Origin: Cyanobacteriota bacterium erpe_2018_sw_21hr_WHONDRS-SW48-000092_B_bin.40
GTDB taxonomy: Bacteria > Cyanobacteriota > Vampirovibrionia > Obscuribacterales > Obscuribacteraceae
Assembly: GCA_030917395.1 (NCBI GenBank)
Contig: JAUPUU010000533.1
Coordinates: 1 to 37,338, forward strand
DNA: 37,338 nucleotides
Direction: 5' to 3'
Shown: piece after piece, positions 24,714 through 31,697 of the stretch
Position numbering within the stretch: position 1 is the stretch's first letter
Layout: the number at the start of each line of letters is the position of its first letter
Position numbers and translations under genes: made by a program
The notes under the pieces: generated by a model
Databases searched by the model: none
What the model saw: only the letters and a program-made list of their open reading frames with translations
Told to the model about the DNA's origin: nothing

Positions 24714-25922
24714 TTATTGCTTGCTCCTGGTGATACTGCGAATGGCATTAATCTCTTGTTGCACCATTGAGCCAAGCACTGGGTCAAGCCAGGTCAATGC
24801 CTCTTTGCCGGCTCTTTGGTTGTTCTGGCAAAGTAGAAGTTCAGCCTCAGCATCTTTCAAAAGTTCAGCTTTGATAAGTGTTACACCAAGGTAATAGTGT
24901 GGGTCGGCCAGGCTGCTGTCGGTGAGAGCCGCTTGCTTATACGATTTTAAGACTTCGTGCCAGTCTGGTTTGGTAGTCCGGGAATTCTCAATTTGCTGCG
25001 CTTGACAATGGCCGCAAGCCATCCAGGCACGGGCTGTCAAAATTTTATCGGGACAGGAGTTATCGGTTATTTCTTTGAAACACAAGATAGCGCTCTCAAA
25101 GCGACCTTTACTTTGATGAATGTAACCCCGTAAGAGCCAGACATCCATTAATTGGCTGTCAAGTTCTTGCACCTTGTCGAGAGTTTTTTCACAAAGACGA
25201 TCAAGGCCGACAAAGTAATACTGCCACGCAACCGAAAGATAGTTTATGGCATCGTTCTCTTGCTGCGCCCGAGCTAGTACTTTGGAAAATTCTTTGTACC
25301 AGGCCGGTCTAGTCTTTTTGACGAACCACAAACGGCAGGTGGTACTGAAGAAAGTATAGAGAAAGAGAACAATTAAGACTACGTGGATGATACCGGTGAC
25401 GGTGGCGATCTGAATACTCGGTTGGCCGTATATCATAGCGAAATCGTCATTCCAGGCTGTTAGAGAAAGCAGTGGATAACCAATCAGGCAGGCTAGGCCA
25501 TTGAAGATGTAGAAATAGACGCTTAGTGCTACCAGTGCTGGTGATGTTTCAATTAGAGCTAAACCGAGAGCAAAAAAACAAGTGGCGAGCTGAAAGAGGT
25601 TGCCAGCTAAAGCAACAACATAGTGCTGAAACGGCGTCAACTTTCCATTTATTACTACCTCGCCCCAGAACATGCTCCAGTGAAAGGCTGTTATGGTTGC
25701 GCCGAAATAGCGAGCCGTTATGGCGTGGCCAATTTCGTGGAAGAGCACCACCATTGGTAGCAGTACAAAGAAGGCGAACTGTTTCAATAAGTTGCGATCT
25801 TTGATAGTGAGGTCTTCATCAAAAAGGGTACCGACATTATCAACGACACTCTTGACTGTATAGATTGAAACTGGCAGTGTGACTATGCCTAAGATATAGT
25901 GAGAAATAAGTTGCCAATCCAT
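24714..25922 (-). CDS. M50-like membrane zinc metalloprotease with TPR domain
   Basis: This 402-residue protein has a membrane domain (about 1-200) and TPR-like repeats (about 215-370). The zinc motif is HEIGH at 62-66, in a hydrophobic helix after VLLPMVVLF, as in site-2 proteases. A second motif N141-x8-P150 followed by WNDD (158-160) may provide the third zinc ligand, as the NxxPxxxLDG motif does in M50 enzymes. S2P enzymes cut membrane-embedded anti-sigma factors or remnant signal peptides; the target here is unknown. TPRs on such enzymes are unusual and would recruit partners. Only 8 bp separate it from tatC upstream, so it is probably co-transcribed and perhaps functionally linked to the envelope. 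Confidence 0.75.
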   Translation of the reverse strand: MDWQLISHYILGIVTLPVSIYTVKSVVDNVGTLFDEDLTIKDRNLLKQFAFFVLLPMVVLFHEIGHAITARYFGATITAFHWSMFWGEVVINGKLTPFQHYVVALAGNLFQLATCFFALGLALIETSPALVALSVYFYIFNGLACLIGYPLLSLTAWNDDFAMIYGQPSIQIATVTGIIHVVLIVLFLYTFFSTTCRLWFVKKTRPAWYKEFSKVLARAQQENDAINYLSVAWQYYFVGLDRLCEKTLDKVQELDSQLMDVWLLRGYIHQSKGRFESAILCFKEITDNSCPDKILTARAWMACGHCQAQQIENSRTTKPDWHEVLKSYKQAALTDSSLADPHYYLGVTLIKAELLKDAEAELLLCQNNQRAGKEALTWLDPVLGSMVQQEINAIRSITRSKQ

Positions 25923-25930
25923 ACTCTAAA

Positions 25931-26812
25931 TTATTTTCCGAAAAGTTTGAGCAGAATAATCGACACAAAATAGAGACCGGTCAAGGCAGAGGTGACAATC
26001 AGCATCGAAAAAGCAGTTGGGTCCGGAGTGAGCACGCATGCCACCATGCCGCTGCCAAAGACGGCATAGCGCCACACTTTAAGCAATTGTTTTGAGGTTA
26101 CTAGTCCGGCCATGGCCAGGGTGAAAATAACGATCGGAATTTGAAAACATAGCCCCATATAGAGCAAAATCGAGCATACAAGAGAGATGTAATAGTCAAG
26201 CCTTTGATTAATTGGTGAGATGCCCTGGCTGAAATTGCCAAAGAAGTTGAGCATCGGTGGCAATAAACAATAGTAGGCAAAAATGGCACCACAGCAGAAC
26301 AATAAGGGGCTGCCGAAAACAACTGGTGAGACAATGCGCTTCTCGTTTCTGGTCAGGCCTGGGGCGACAAAACGACCGATTTCAAAGAGTATGAATGGTG
26401 AGGCGAAGATCAATGCCAGGTAAGAGGCAACTTTGAAGAATACCAATAGCGGTTCTTCGATTGAGAGGGCTTGGAATTCGATATTTCCGGCTGGCTTCTC
26501 TAAAATGCGCAGCACGTCTTTTGTCAAAAATAGAGCTGTGATAAATGCTGCCGCCAGGTAGCCCACACTGCGAATAATGCGCCATCTAAGCTCGTCTAAG
26601 TGCTCGACCACGGTCATTGTGTGAGGGTCAGGCTCAGATTGTGCCTCTAGTTCTTGCCCTAGTTCTGACCCTGATTCTGACGACTGGCTGGGTTGTAGGT
26701 CTGAGTCTGCCGCTGACTCAGAGTTAGCTTCTGCTGAAGTAATGGCGCGAAACTTACTACCCGATAGATCAGGCTCGAAATTGGTATCAGGATTCGGTTC
26801 TTTGTCGGCCAT
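25931..26812 (-). CDS. tatC: Twin-arginine translocase subunit TatC
   Basis: TatC is the receptor and core channel subunit that recognises twin-arginine signal peptides. The protein has 293 residues: an acidic Ser/Glu-rich extension of about 65 residues, then the six-helix core. The core starts TVVEHLDELRWRIIRS with the conserved cytosolic Glu. It also has PFILFEIGRFVAPGLTRNEKR after helix 2, FGSPLLFCCGAIFAYY, and the conserved LTPDP before the last helices. TatC is usually 240-260 residues, so the extension is an addition; an internal ATG at residue 66 could be an alternate start. TatA/TatB genes are not nearby. It precedes the M50-like gene by 8 bp. Confidence 0.93.
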   Translation of the reverse strand: MADKEPNPDTNFEPDLSGSKFRAITSAEANSESAADSDLQPSQSSESGSELGQELEAQSEPDPHTMTVVEHLDELRWRIIRSVGYLAAAFITALFLTKDVLRILEKPAGNIEFQALSIEEPLLVFFKVASYLALIFASPFILFEIGRFVAPGLTRNEKRIVSPVVFGSPLLFCCGAIFAYYCLLPPMLNFFGNFSQGISPINQRLDYYISLVCSILLYMGLCFQIPIVIFTLAMAGLVTSKQLLKVWRYAVFGSGMVACVLTPDPTAFSMLIVTSALTGLYFVSIILLKLFGK

Positions 26813-26844
26813 TTCTCAATTTTAGCAATTTATGCGATGCTGAT

Positions 26845-27666
26845 TTAGCCTGTGGCAATTGTTCTTTTAGACTTGTTGATGTGAAATAGCACCACGCTGG
26901 CTGCTACAGCGACATTGAGTGATTCTACTTGAGGTGATATCTCAATATGAGCTTCTTTTGTTGTTCTGGCATCGGCTTCGGCCGTTAGCCCATTGCCTTC
27001 ATTACCAAGCACGATGGCTACCTTGGGGCCATATTCTATATCTACAAAAGATTGCTTCGCCTCAGGATTGAGGGCAATTACTTCAAAACCGGCTTTTTTC
27101 AAGCTAGCTAAGATATCGCCGATATTTTCACCACTAGATATCGGTAAGTCAAAAAGTGCACCCATGGCAGCGCGCACTACCTTTGGGTTGTAGAGATCGA
27201 CTGAGCCTTTGCTCAAGATCAGGGCATTGGCTCCAAAGGCCAAAGAGCTTCTGATGATGGTGCCCAAATTCCCTGGATCTTGCAAGTTCTCACAGAGCAC
27301 TACTGTTAATGGTTGGTGCTGGTCGAGGCTCTCAAGTAGTTCGCTGGTGCTGCGGCTAGTTTTGGTCTTGGCTATGGCAACGACGTTGCAGGGAGAGGTA
27401 GTTGTGCTCAATGTTTTAAACAACGATGAATCAACTACATTCAATTCAAGTAAGTTGTCGTCGAATATTTCGGGGAAGCCCCTTTCGAAATAGGCTGAGT
27501 CCATCACGACAGCTTCAATTTCTATGTCTTTGCAGAAAGCCTCAAGCAAAACTTTTTCGCCCTCAATAAGGAAAAGCCCGGCTTTATGCCGGGCTTGGCG
27601 CTCATGAAGTGAGCGAATCCTTTTTAATAGCGGGTTTGAGCTTGATGTGAGAGTGACAATTCTCAT
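26845..27666 (-). CDS. SpoU (TrmH)-family rRNA 2'-O-methyltransferase
   Basis: This 273-residue enzyme is of the SPOUT class and methylates a ribose of rRNA or tRNA using S-adenosylmethionine. The N-terminal L30e-like substrate domain (about 1-95) contains GLFLIEGEKVLLEAF. The knotted catalytic domain carries motif 1 NLQDPGNLGTIIRSS, motif 2 IVLGNEGNGL and motif 3 ESLNVAVAASVVLF. The target is not known (23S rRNA likely). I prefer ATG 27666 over GTG 27672, because GGAG lies five bases before 27666. It follows rplT by 15 bp, and a terminator-like hairpin lies inside its 5' coding region. Confidence 0.88.
   Translation of the reverse strand: MRIVTLTSSSNPLLKRIRSLHERQARHKAGLFLIEGEKVLLEAFCKDIEIEAVVMDSAYFERGFPEIFDDNLLELNVVDSSLFKTLSTTTSPCNVVAIAKTKTSRSTSELLESLDQHQPLTVVLCENLQDPGNLGTIIRSSLAFGANALILSKGSVDLYNPKVVRAAMGALFDLPISSGENIGDILASLKKAGFEVIALNPEAKQSFVDIEYGPKVAIVLGNEGNGLTAEADARTTKEAHIEISPQVESLNVAVAASVVLFHINKSKRTIATG
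27572..27596 (-). terminator. Terminator-like hairpin inside the SpoU coding sequence
   Basis: On the minus strand AAGCCCGGC (27596-27588), a five-base loop, then GCCGGGCTT (27582-27574) and TT form a perfect 9-bp GC-rich hairpin followed by a short T run. It sits 71-95 bases into the methyltransferase gene and about 85 bases downstream of the rplT stop. It encodes part of the RHKAGLF segment. It has the form of an intrinsic terminator for the r-protein transcript, although the T run is short. Confidence 0.55.
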
Positions 27667-27681
27667 AATCACTCCATTGTC

Positions 27682-28047
27682 TTATTTGCTCGCTGCAACC
27701 GCTTTTTTGGCTGATTCAGCTAGCTTAGTGAAAGCTTCTTTGTTAGTCACAGCTAGTTCAGCCAGCATTTTGCGATTAACTTGAATTTCAGCTCTCTTCA
27801 GACCGTTCATCATAACGCTGTAGCTCATGCCATGTAGTCTGGCTGCAGCATTGATTCTGGCGATCCAGAGGCTTCTGAAGTCTCTTTTTCTTTTCTTACG
27901 GTCACGGTAGGCATTCTTCCAGGCTTGCATAACTGCTTGGTTAGCAGCGATGAATATTTTGGATTTAGAACCGCGGAAACCCTTAGCGTACTTGAGGATT
28001 TTCTTGTGACGTTTTTGGAGGACGTTACCTCTTTTTACTCTTGGCAT
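27682..28047 (-). CDS. rplT: 50S ribosomal protein L20
   Basis: This 121-residue bL20 protein binds 23S rRNA early in 50S assembly. The opening [20 protein letters not shown], the [20 protein letters not shown] motif and the closing [12 protein letters not shown] are all typical. In many bacteria L20 represses infC-rpmI-rplT by binding its leader; here the 115-bp gap between rpmI and rplT could hold such a site, but I cannot identify one. The ATG start at 28047 has a GAAGGAG-type site. Confidence 0.97.
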   Translation of the reverse strand: MPRVKRGNVLQKRHKKILKYAKGFRGSKSKIFIAANQAVMQAWKNAYRDRKKRKRDFRSLWIARINAAARLHGMSYSVMMNGLKRAEIQVNRKMLAELAVTNKEAFTKLAESAKKAVAASK

Positions 28048-28162
28048 TTTTCTCCTTCTTCTCTCGAAGTGAAAGATTTACTGCTGCTCTCTTGTGGAGA
28101 TCAACATCAGCCGGTCGTCGGAGAGGAGTAATCCCTTGGACCTGACTTGGGGTTGTTATGGT

Positions 28163-28372
28163 TTAACGCAGGTATTTTCTGTAAGGGAACATGGACAGTA
28201 CGTGTTCCTCGATATCAGGATGCACGGCTGCAGTTCCTCGCAGATTGCGTTTTACTTTGGCGCTTTTCCACTCATTCAAGTGGCGTGAACCAGCTTGAGT
28301 GCGCATTACTTTACCGGTTCCAGTGATCTTGAAACGGCGAGCGGCAGCCTTGTTGGTTTTCATCTTAGGCAT
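28163..28372 (-). CDS. rpmI: 50S ribosomal protein L35
   Basis: This 69-residue bL35 protein is identified by the start PKMKTNKAAARRFKITGTGK and the core AGSRHLNEWKS. It lies 92 bp after infC and 115 bp before rplT, the standard infC-rpmI-rplT order. A small hairpin (CGCCT-TAG-AGGCG, 28410-28422) lies in the gap upstream and may affect its translation. Confidence 0.97.
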   Translation of the reverse strand: MPKMKTNKAAARRFKITGTGKVMRTQAGSRHLNEWKSAKVKRNLRGTAAVHPDIEEHVLSMFPYRKYLR

Positions 28373-28464
28373 TTCGGTTCTACTCTTAGTGAAAGATACA
28401 AATTACAGGCGCCTTAGAGGCGATTCCGAAGCTTACTTAGTGGTATCAGCTAGCTGAAATCCAG

Positions 28465-29028
28465 TTAAGCAGGCGATTTGCCCCTTGAAGGAAGGGGCGA
28501 AAGAATCATGATAACACTCTTGCCCTCTAGTTTGGCTTCTCTGTCAATCAAACATAAATCTTTCAGGGCTTCGGCGTAACGATTCATCAGGTCGATAGCC
28601 ATGTCAGCATGCTGCATCTCGCGTCCACGCAGGAGAATCAGCACTTTTATCTTGTCGCCTTCAATTAAGAACTTTTGCGCACTGCGTAACTTCACGTCAA
28701 AATCGTGGTTTTCGATTTTGTAGCGCATCTTGATTTCTTTCACATCTTGGATGTGATGTTTTTTCTTGGTTTCGCGTGCGCGTTTTTCTAATTCAAACTT
28801 ATGACGACCGTAGTCAAGAATACGTGCCACAGGCGGATTAGCATCTGGCTGTACTAGTAAAAGATCTAAACCTTTTTCCTTGGCCGCAGCTAGAGCCTCA
28901 CGAGTAGGCACAATTCCCAGCTGACTACCATCCTCATCAATGAGCCTGACTTCACGATCGCGAATGCGCTCGTTTAGAGGGGGAAGGTCTCGTCTTGCGT
29001 CCGGACGACGGGGATCGATTGTGCTCAA
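28465..29028 (-). CDS. infC: Translation initiation factor IF-3
   Basis: IF-3 binds the 30S subunit and controls start-codon choice. The protein has 187 residues: an N-terminal domain beginning PLNERIRDREVRLIDEDGSQLGIV and a C-terminal domain from IQDVKEIKMRYKIENHDFDVKL to the REMQHADMAIDLM segment. The start is a TTG at 29028 with GAGG five bases upstream; no ATG is available before the conserved start. In Escherichia coli infC uses AUU, which lets IF-3 repress its own synthesis; a TTG here may have the same purpose, by inference. The tRNA-Leu gene ends 54 bases upstream. Confidence 0.95.
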   Translation of the reverse strand: MSTIDPRRPDARRDLPPLNERIRDREVRLIDEDGSQLGIVPTREALAAAKEKGLDLLLVQPDANPPVARILDYGRHKFELEKRARETKKKHHIQDVKEIKMRYKIENHDFDVKLRSAQKFLIEGDKIKVLILLRGREMQHADMAIDLMNRYAEALKDLCLIDREAKLEGKSVIMILSPLPSRGKSPA

Positions 29029-29082
29029 GCGTACCTCGTGTATCTATCAAGTATTAAATAATAGACAAGTAATAATAAAGTC

Positions 29083-29165
29083 TGCCGAAGGGGGGACTTG
29101 AACCCCCAAGAGATTGCTCTCACTACGACCTGAACGTAGCGTGTTTGCCATTTCACCACTTCGGC
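29083..29165 (-). tRNA. tRNA-Leu (anticodon CAG)
   Basis: The acceptor arms GCCGAAG and CTTCGGC pair fully, with discriminator A at 29083. The anticodon stem CTACG/CGTAG encloses the loop TTCAGGT, giving anticodon CAG. The long variable arm GAGA-GCAA-TCTC marks a class II tRNA. The T arm is GGGGG-TTCAAGT-CCCCC. CCA is not encoded. It lies between rpsR and infC in the same orientation, so it is probably processed from an mRNA for translation proteins. Confidence 0.95.
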
Positions 29166-29238
29166 GTAGGCAAATAATCTTACAACAATAAGACTATTTG
29201 CTCCACATGAACAAGAAACTGTTAACTGCTGCTTCGAT

Positions 29239-29481
29239 TTATCCCTCAGCCATGTAAGGCATGAGAGCGATATCGCGAGCCCGTTTGATTGCAACTGTCA
29301 AAGAGCGTTGGTGCTTGGCGCAGTTGCCGCTGATTCTACGTGGCAAAATTTTGCCGCGTTCAGTTACAAACTTTTTCAAGCGGTTTGGATCTTTGTAGTC
29401 AATAAATTCTACTTTGTCAGCACAGAAGCCGCAGGTCTTGCGACGACGTGGTGGTGCTGAATCGTTGGACATTCTACCCAT
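29239..29481 (-). CDS. rpsR: 30S ribosomal protein S18
   Basis: This 80-residue bS18 protein binds S6 on the 30S platform. CGFC (17-20) with Cys54 and the following His suggests the zinc-binding form. The conserved [26 protein letters not shown] is present. The ATG at 29481 has AAGGAG eight bases upstream, one of the best ribosome sites in the window. It lies 25 bp after ssb. Confidence 0.97.
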   Translation of the reverse strand: MGRMSNDSAPPRRRKTCGFCADKVEFIDYKDPNRLKKFVTERGKILPRRISGNCAKHQRSLTVAIKRARDIALMPYMAEG

Positions 29482-29506
29482 TTAACTAACTCCTTAAAAA
29501 TGCAAT

Positions 29507-29980
29507 TTAGAACGGAATCTCATCTTCCGAAGAGAAGATGGCGTCTAGGTCTTCCGGTTCTTTACCTTCAACTATGCTCTTAGCTTTACCAGCTGGACGG
29601 CTGGACACGGTGGCCATACGACTTTCGTCATCTCCACCTTTAGAATGGTCTGCTCCCACTGTGAGGGAGAGATTTTCTACTGCCACTGCATCAATCTCCA
29701 CATCGCGGCGTTTGGCGCCTTCGGCTGTGGTGTAATTGTTGATTTGCAGACGTCCATCGACTGCCACATAATCGCCTTTCTTGATCTCTTGAGCGGAACG
29801 CTCGGCGAGGTCTCTCCAGGTAATTACTTTGACGAAATTGGTGTCTACTCCACCATCTTGACGATTAGGTGAATCGACCCCAATGGTGAATTCAGTAACC
29901 GCAACGTTATTGTTGGGAGTGAAGCGCTTTTCTGGTGCTTTCACTACCCGCCCTGAAATGACTACTTTGCTCAAACTCAT
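29507..29980 (-). CDS. ssb: Single-stranded DNA-binding protein
   Basis: This 157-residue protein coats single-stranded DNA. The N-terminal OB fold (about 1-108) includes VVISGRVVKAPEKRFTPNN and FVKVITWRDLAERSAQEIKKGD. A disordered linker leads to the acidic tip EDEIPF, which recruits replication and repair proteins. It lies between rpsF and rpsR, the usual order. Confidence 0.97.
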   Translation of the reverse strand: MSLSKVVISGRVVKAPEKRFTPNNNVAVTEFTIGVDSPNRQDGGVDTNFVKVITWRDLAERSAQEIKKGDYVAVDGRLQINNYTTAEGAKRRDVEIDAVAVENLSLTVGADHSKGGDDESRMATVSSRPAGKAKSIVEGKEPEDLDAIFSSEDEIPF

Positions 29981-30018
29981 GGCATACCTGCTTACTTACT
30001 GGTGTGTGTAGATTTAGG

Positions 30019-30342
30019 TTACTGGGCAGCTTTCGCTTCTTCTTCTAGCACAACGATAAGTGAGCGGATAATGTCTTCGGAGAGCACCATCATTCGCTTC
30101 AACGGTGAAATAGACTCAGTCTTAGCTGTGAAAGTAATGAGGACATAATATCCATCACGCATTTTTTCTACTTCGTAGGCCAGTCTTTTACGGCCTTTTT
30201 TGTCTACTGCATCAACCGTGCCACCCTGCGCTTTAATGAACTCTTCAACAGCGTTGATGGTGCGGTCTACAGCATCTTCATCCAGATTAGGTCTGACGAT
30301 GAAAACAGATTCGTACTGTTTTTGTTTTTTAGATTCAGCCAA
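30019..30342 (-). CDS. rpsF: 30S ribosomal protein S6
   Basis: This 107-residue bS6 protein pairs with S18. YESVFIVRPNLDEDAVDRTI, GGTVDAVDKKGRKRLAYEVEKMRDGYYVL and a closing RSLIVVLEE are typical. The start is a TTG at 30342 with AGGGG about eight bases upstream. It opens the rpsF-ssb-rpsR-tRNA-infC-rpmI-rplT run. Its leader of up to about 185 bases reaches the divergent exported-protein gene; I could not identify the known S6:S18 leader motif with confidence. Confidence 0.96.
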   Translation of the reverse strand: MAESKKQKQYESVFIVRPNLDEDAVDRTINAVEEFIKAQGGTVDAVDKKGRKRLAYEVEKMRDGYYVLITFTAKTESISPLKRMMVLSEDIIRSLIVVLEEEAKAAQ

Positions 30343-30537
30343 TGCTTTATCCCCTATGGTCTAAACGTCCTGCTCGGCAGGCAAAGGATTACTCGAAATA
30401 AACTCGAAATTTCTCTGCTACGAACCCGAGATCCTAACACGGCCTTCCCTCTCAATAATTGGTACTGGGGCTTGTATTACGCAATAATTTGCTAATTAGC
30501 TTAAAATCCACATAGAATAGCCTTTAGTTTGAAAGGT

Positions 30538-30543
30538 TATAAT
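30538..30543 (+). promoter_or_regulatory. Candidate -10 box for the exported-protein gene
   Basis: TATAAT (30538-30543) lies 27 bases upstream of the ATG at 30571, with a plausible transcription start near 30550 and GGGGG (30562-30566) as ribosome site. The region at -35 does not match the consensus. Confidence 0.45.
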
Positions 30544-30570
30544 CTTTTGTACATTTTATTTGGGGGCGCC

Positions 30571-31665
30571 ATGCTGACTACGGTGAAAGCGACAATAGAC
30601 AAGGCTTTCATTGCTTTTGAGTGGCGCCAATCAGCACCATATTTGCGGCGCGCTGGCCTTCGCAGTGCTCTTTTGGCAACGGCTATGACGACCACTCTTG
30701 TAGCAACCACCCTTACAGTTACAACAGTAGATGCTCGCGAACAGTGGCAGATGCAGCATCCTGAGGGCGCGCCGCCCACTGGACCTGTTGGCAAGGGCTA
30801 CGTGCCGCCAGCACCAGGCTCGGTTCCTGGTCTTGTCGGTAGTGGCCAAGAGGCTGGTAGCGGCATGGCTCCAGGCCTCATGGCGCCTGGTCTCACTACA
30901 CCTAATATGGGTGGAGCTGATGCTGGCTTGCCAGCCTACGGTGGCAAGCGGCAAATTCCTGACGAAGTTATTCAGCAGATGTTGGTCTCACGCATCGGAG
31001 CCGGCTCAATGCTCACTGGTGTTCTGGGTGACGATATTTCGTCTAAAAATAGTCATGCTGGTGATCTGTTTTCAGTAGTTCTCACTGATGGCCACAGTCA
31101 AAATGGTCATGAGCTAATTCCTCGTGGCGCTCGCATTATTGGCAAGGTGGTAATGGCTGCTCCCGCTGCTGGTCAGCGCACTGGAATGTCTGGCAATGTT
31201 GAAGTGGGGCTGACAACCTTAGTATTTCCTGACGGACGTTCCACTCCATTTACTGGTTTTATCGAGCGCAACCCCGCTCATACCCTGAAAAAGCCTCCAA
31301 CTAGCCGCGGCCCTGGCATGAATATGTCTGATTACAAAAAATCTGTCGGTTCTATGTTCGGTTCGTTTACCTCAGGCATTGGCGCTGTGCGTGCCCGAAC
31401 AAACAGAGGCAAAGATTTACTTCTTCATGAAGGCGATGTGGTTCCTGTTCGTGTTACTCGCACCATTGATCTGACCAAGATGAGCCCACCAACGGCACCT
31501 CCGAGTCAGCCTCTGGCCAATCCTTTTGCCAGTAGCAATAATAATGTGCCTGGTAATATGCCTGCTAATTTACCGGGAGCCGCGATGGCGCCGCCTTTAT
31601 ACACGCCTAATTCAATGAATAATCAGGCTCCTATTTTGCCAAAAGAATTGCCAGACCCCTTTTAG
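30571..31665 (+). CDS. Exported protein of unknown function (TrbI/VirB10-like fold suspected)
   Basis: This protein has 364 residues from ATG 30571; an upstream in-frame TTG (30529) falls on the promoter and is rejected. The N-terminus has a long basic region and then a hydrophobic Ala/Thr segment ending in VDA-REQW, consistent with a signal peptide of about 55 residues or an anchor. Residues about 60-130 are Gly/Pro/Met-rich. Residues about 140-295 are strand-rich: GDLFSVVLTDG, IPRGARIIGKVVMA, VEVGLTTLVFPDGR, LLHEGDVVPVRVT. This pattern recalls the beta domain of TrbI/VirB10 conjugation proteins but no other such gene is near, so homology is tentative. The C-terminus is Pro/Asn-rich and disordered. 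A terminator overlaps its stop codon. Confidence 0.6.
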   Translation: MLTTVKATIDKAFIAFEWRQSAPYLRRAGLRSALLATAMTTTLVATTLTVTTVDAREQWQMQHPEGAPPTGPVGKGYVPPAPGSVPGLVGSGQEAGSGMAPGLMAPGLTTPNMGGADAGLPAYGGKRQIPDEVIQQMLVSRIGAGSMLTGVLGDDISSKNSHAGDLFSVVLTDGHSQNGHELIPRGARIIGKVVMAAPAAGQRTGMSGNVEVGLTTLVFPDGRSTPFTGFIERNPAHTLKKPPTSRGPGMNMSDYKKSVGSMFGSFTSGIGAVRARTNRGKDLLLHEGDVVPVRVTRTIDLTKMSPPTAPPSQPLANPFASSNNNVPGNMPANLPGAAMAPPLYTPNSMNNQAPILPKELPDPF

Positions 31666-31690
31666 AAATCTGGCAATTCTCGTTGTTTTT
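31644..31690. terminator. Bidirectional terminator overlapping a stop codon
   Basis: AGAATTGCCAGA (31644-31655) pairs perfectly with TCTGGCAATTCT (31669-31680), a 12-bp stem with a 13-base loop. T-rich tails occur on both sides: TCGTTGTTTTT on the plus strand, and CTTTTGG read on the minus strand. The loop contains the TAG stop of the exported-protein gene (31663-31665). It separates this gene from the convergent HTH gene. Confidence 0.8.
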
Positions 31691-31697
31691 CTGTGAA

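Noticed and set aside
29025-29294. Open frame of 89 codons on the minus strand across the tRNA
   Set aside because: It covers the whole tRNA-Leu gene and the 3' end of rpsR, has no ribosome site and encodes no recognisable protein.
30529-30570. Upstream TTG start for the exported-protein gene
   Set aside because: The TATAAT box lies inside this stretch, and the GGGGG site fits the ATG at 30571.
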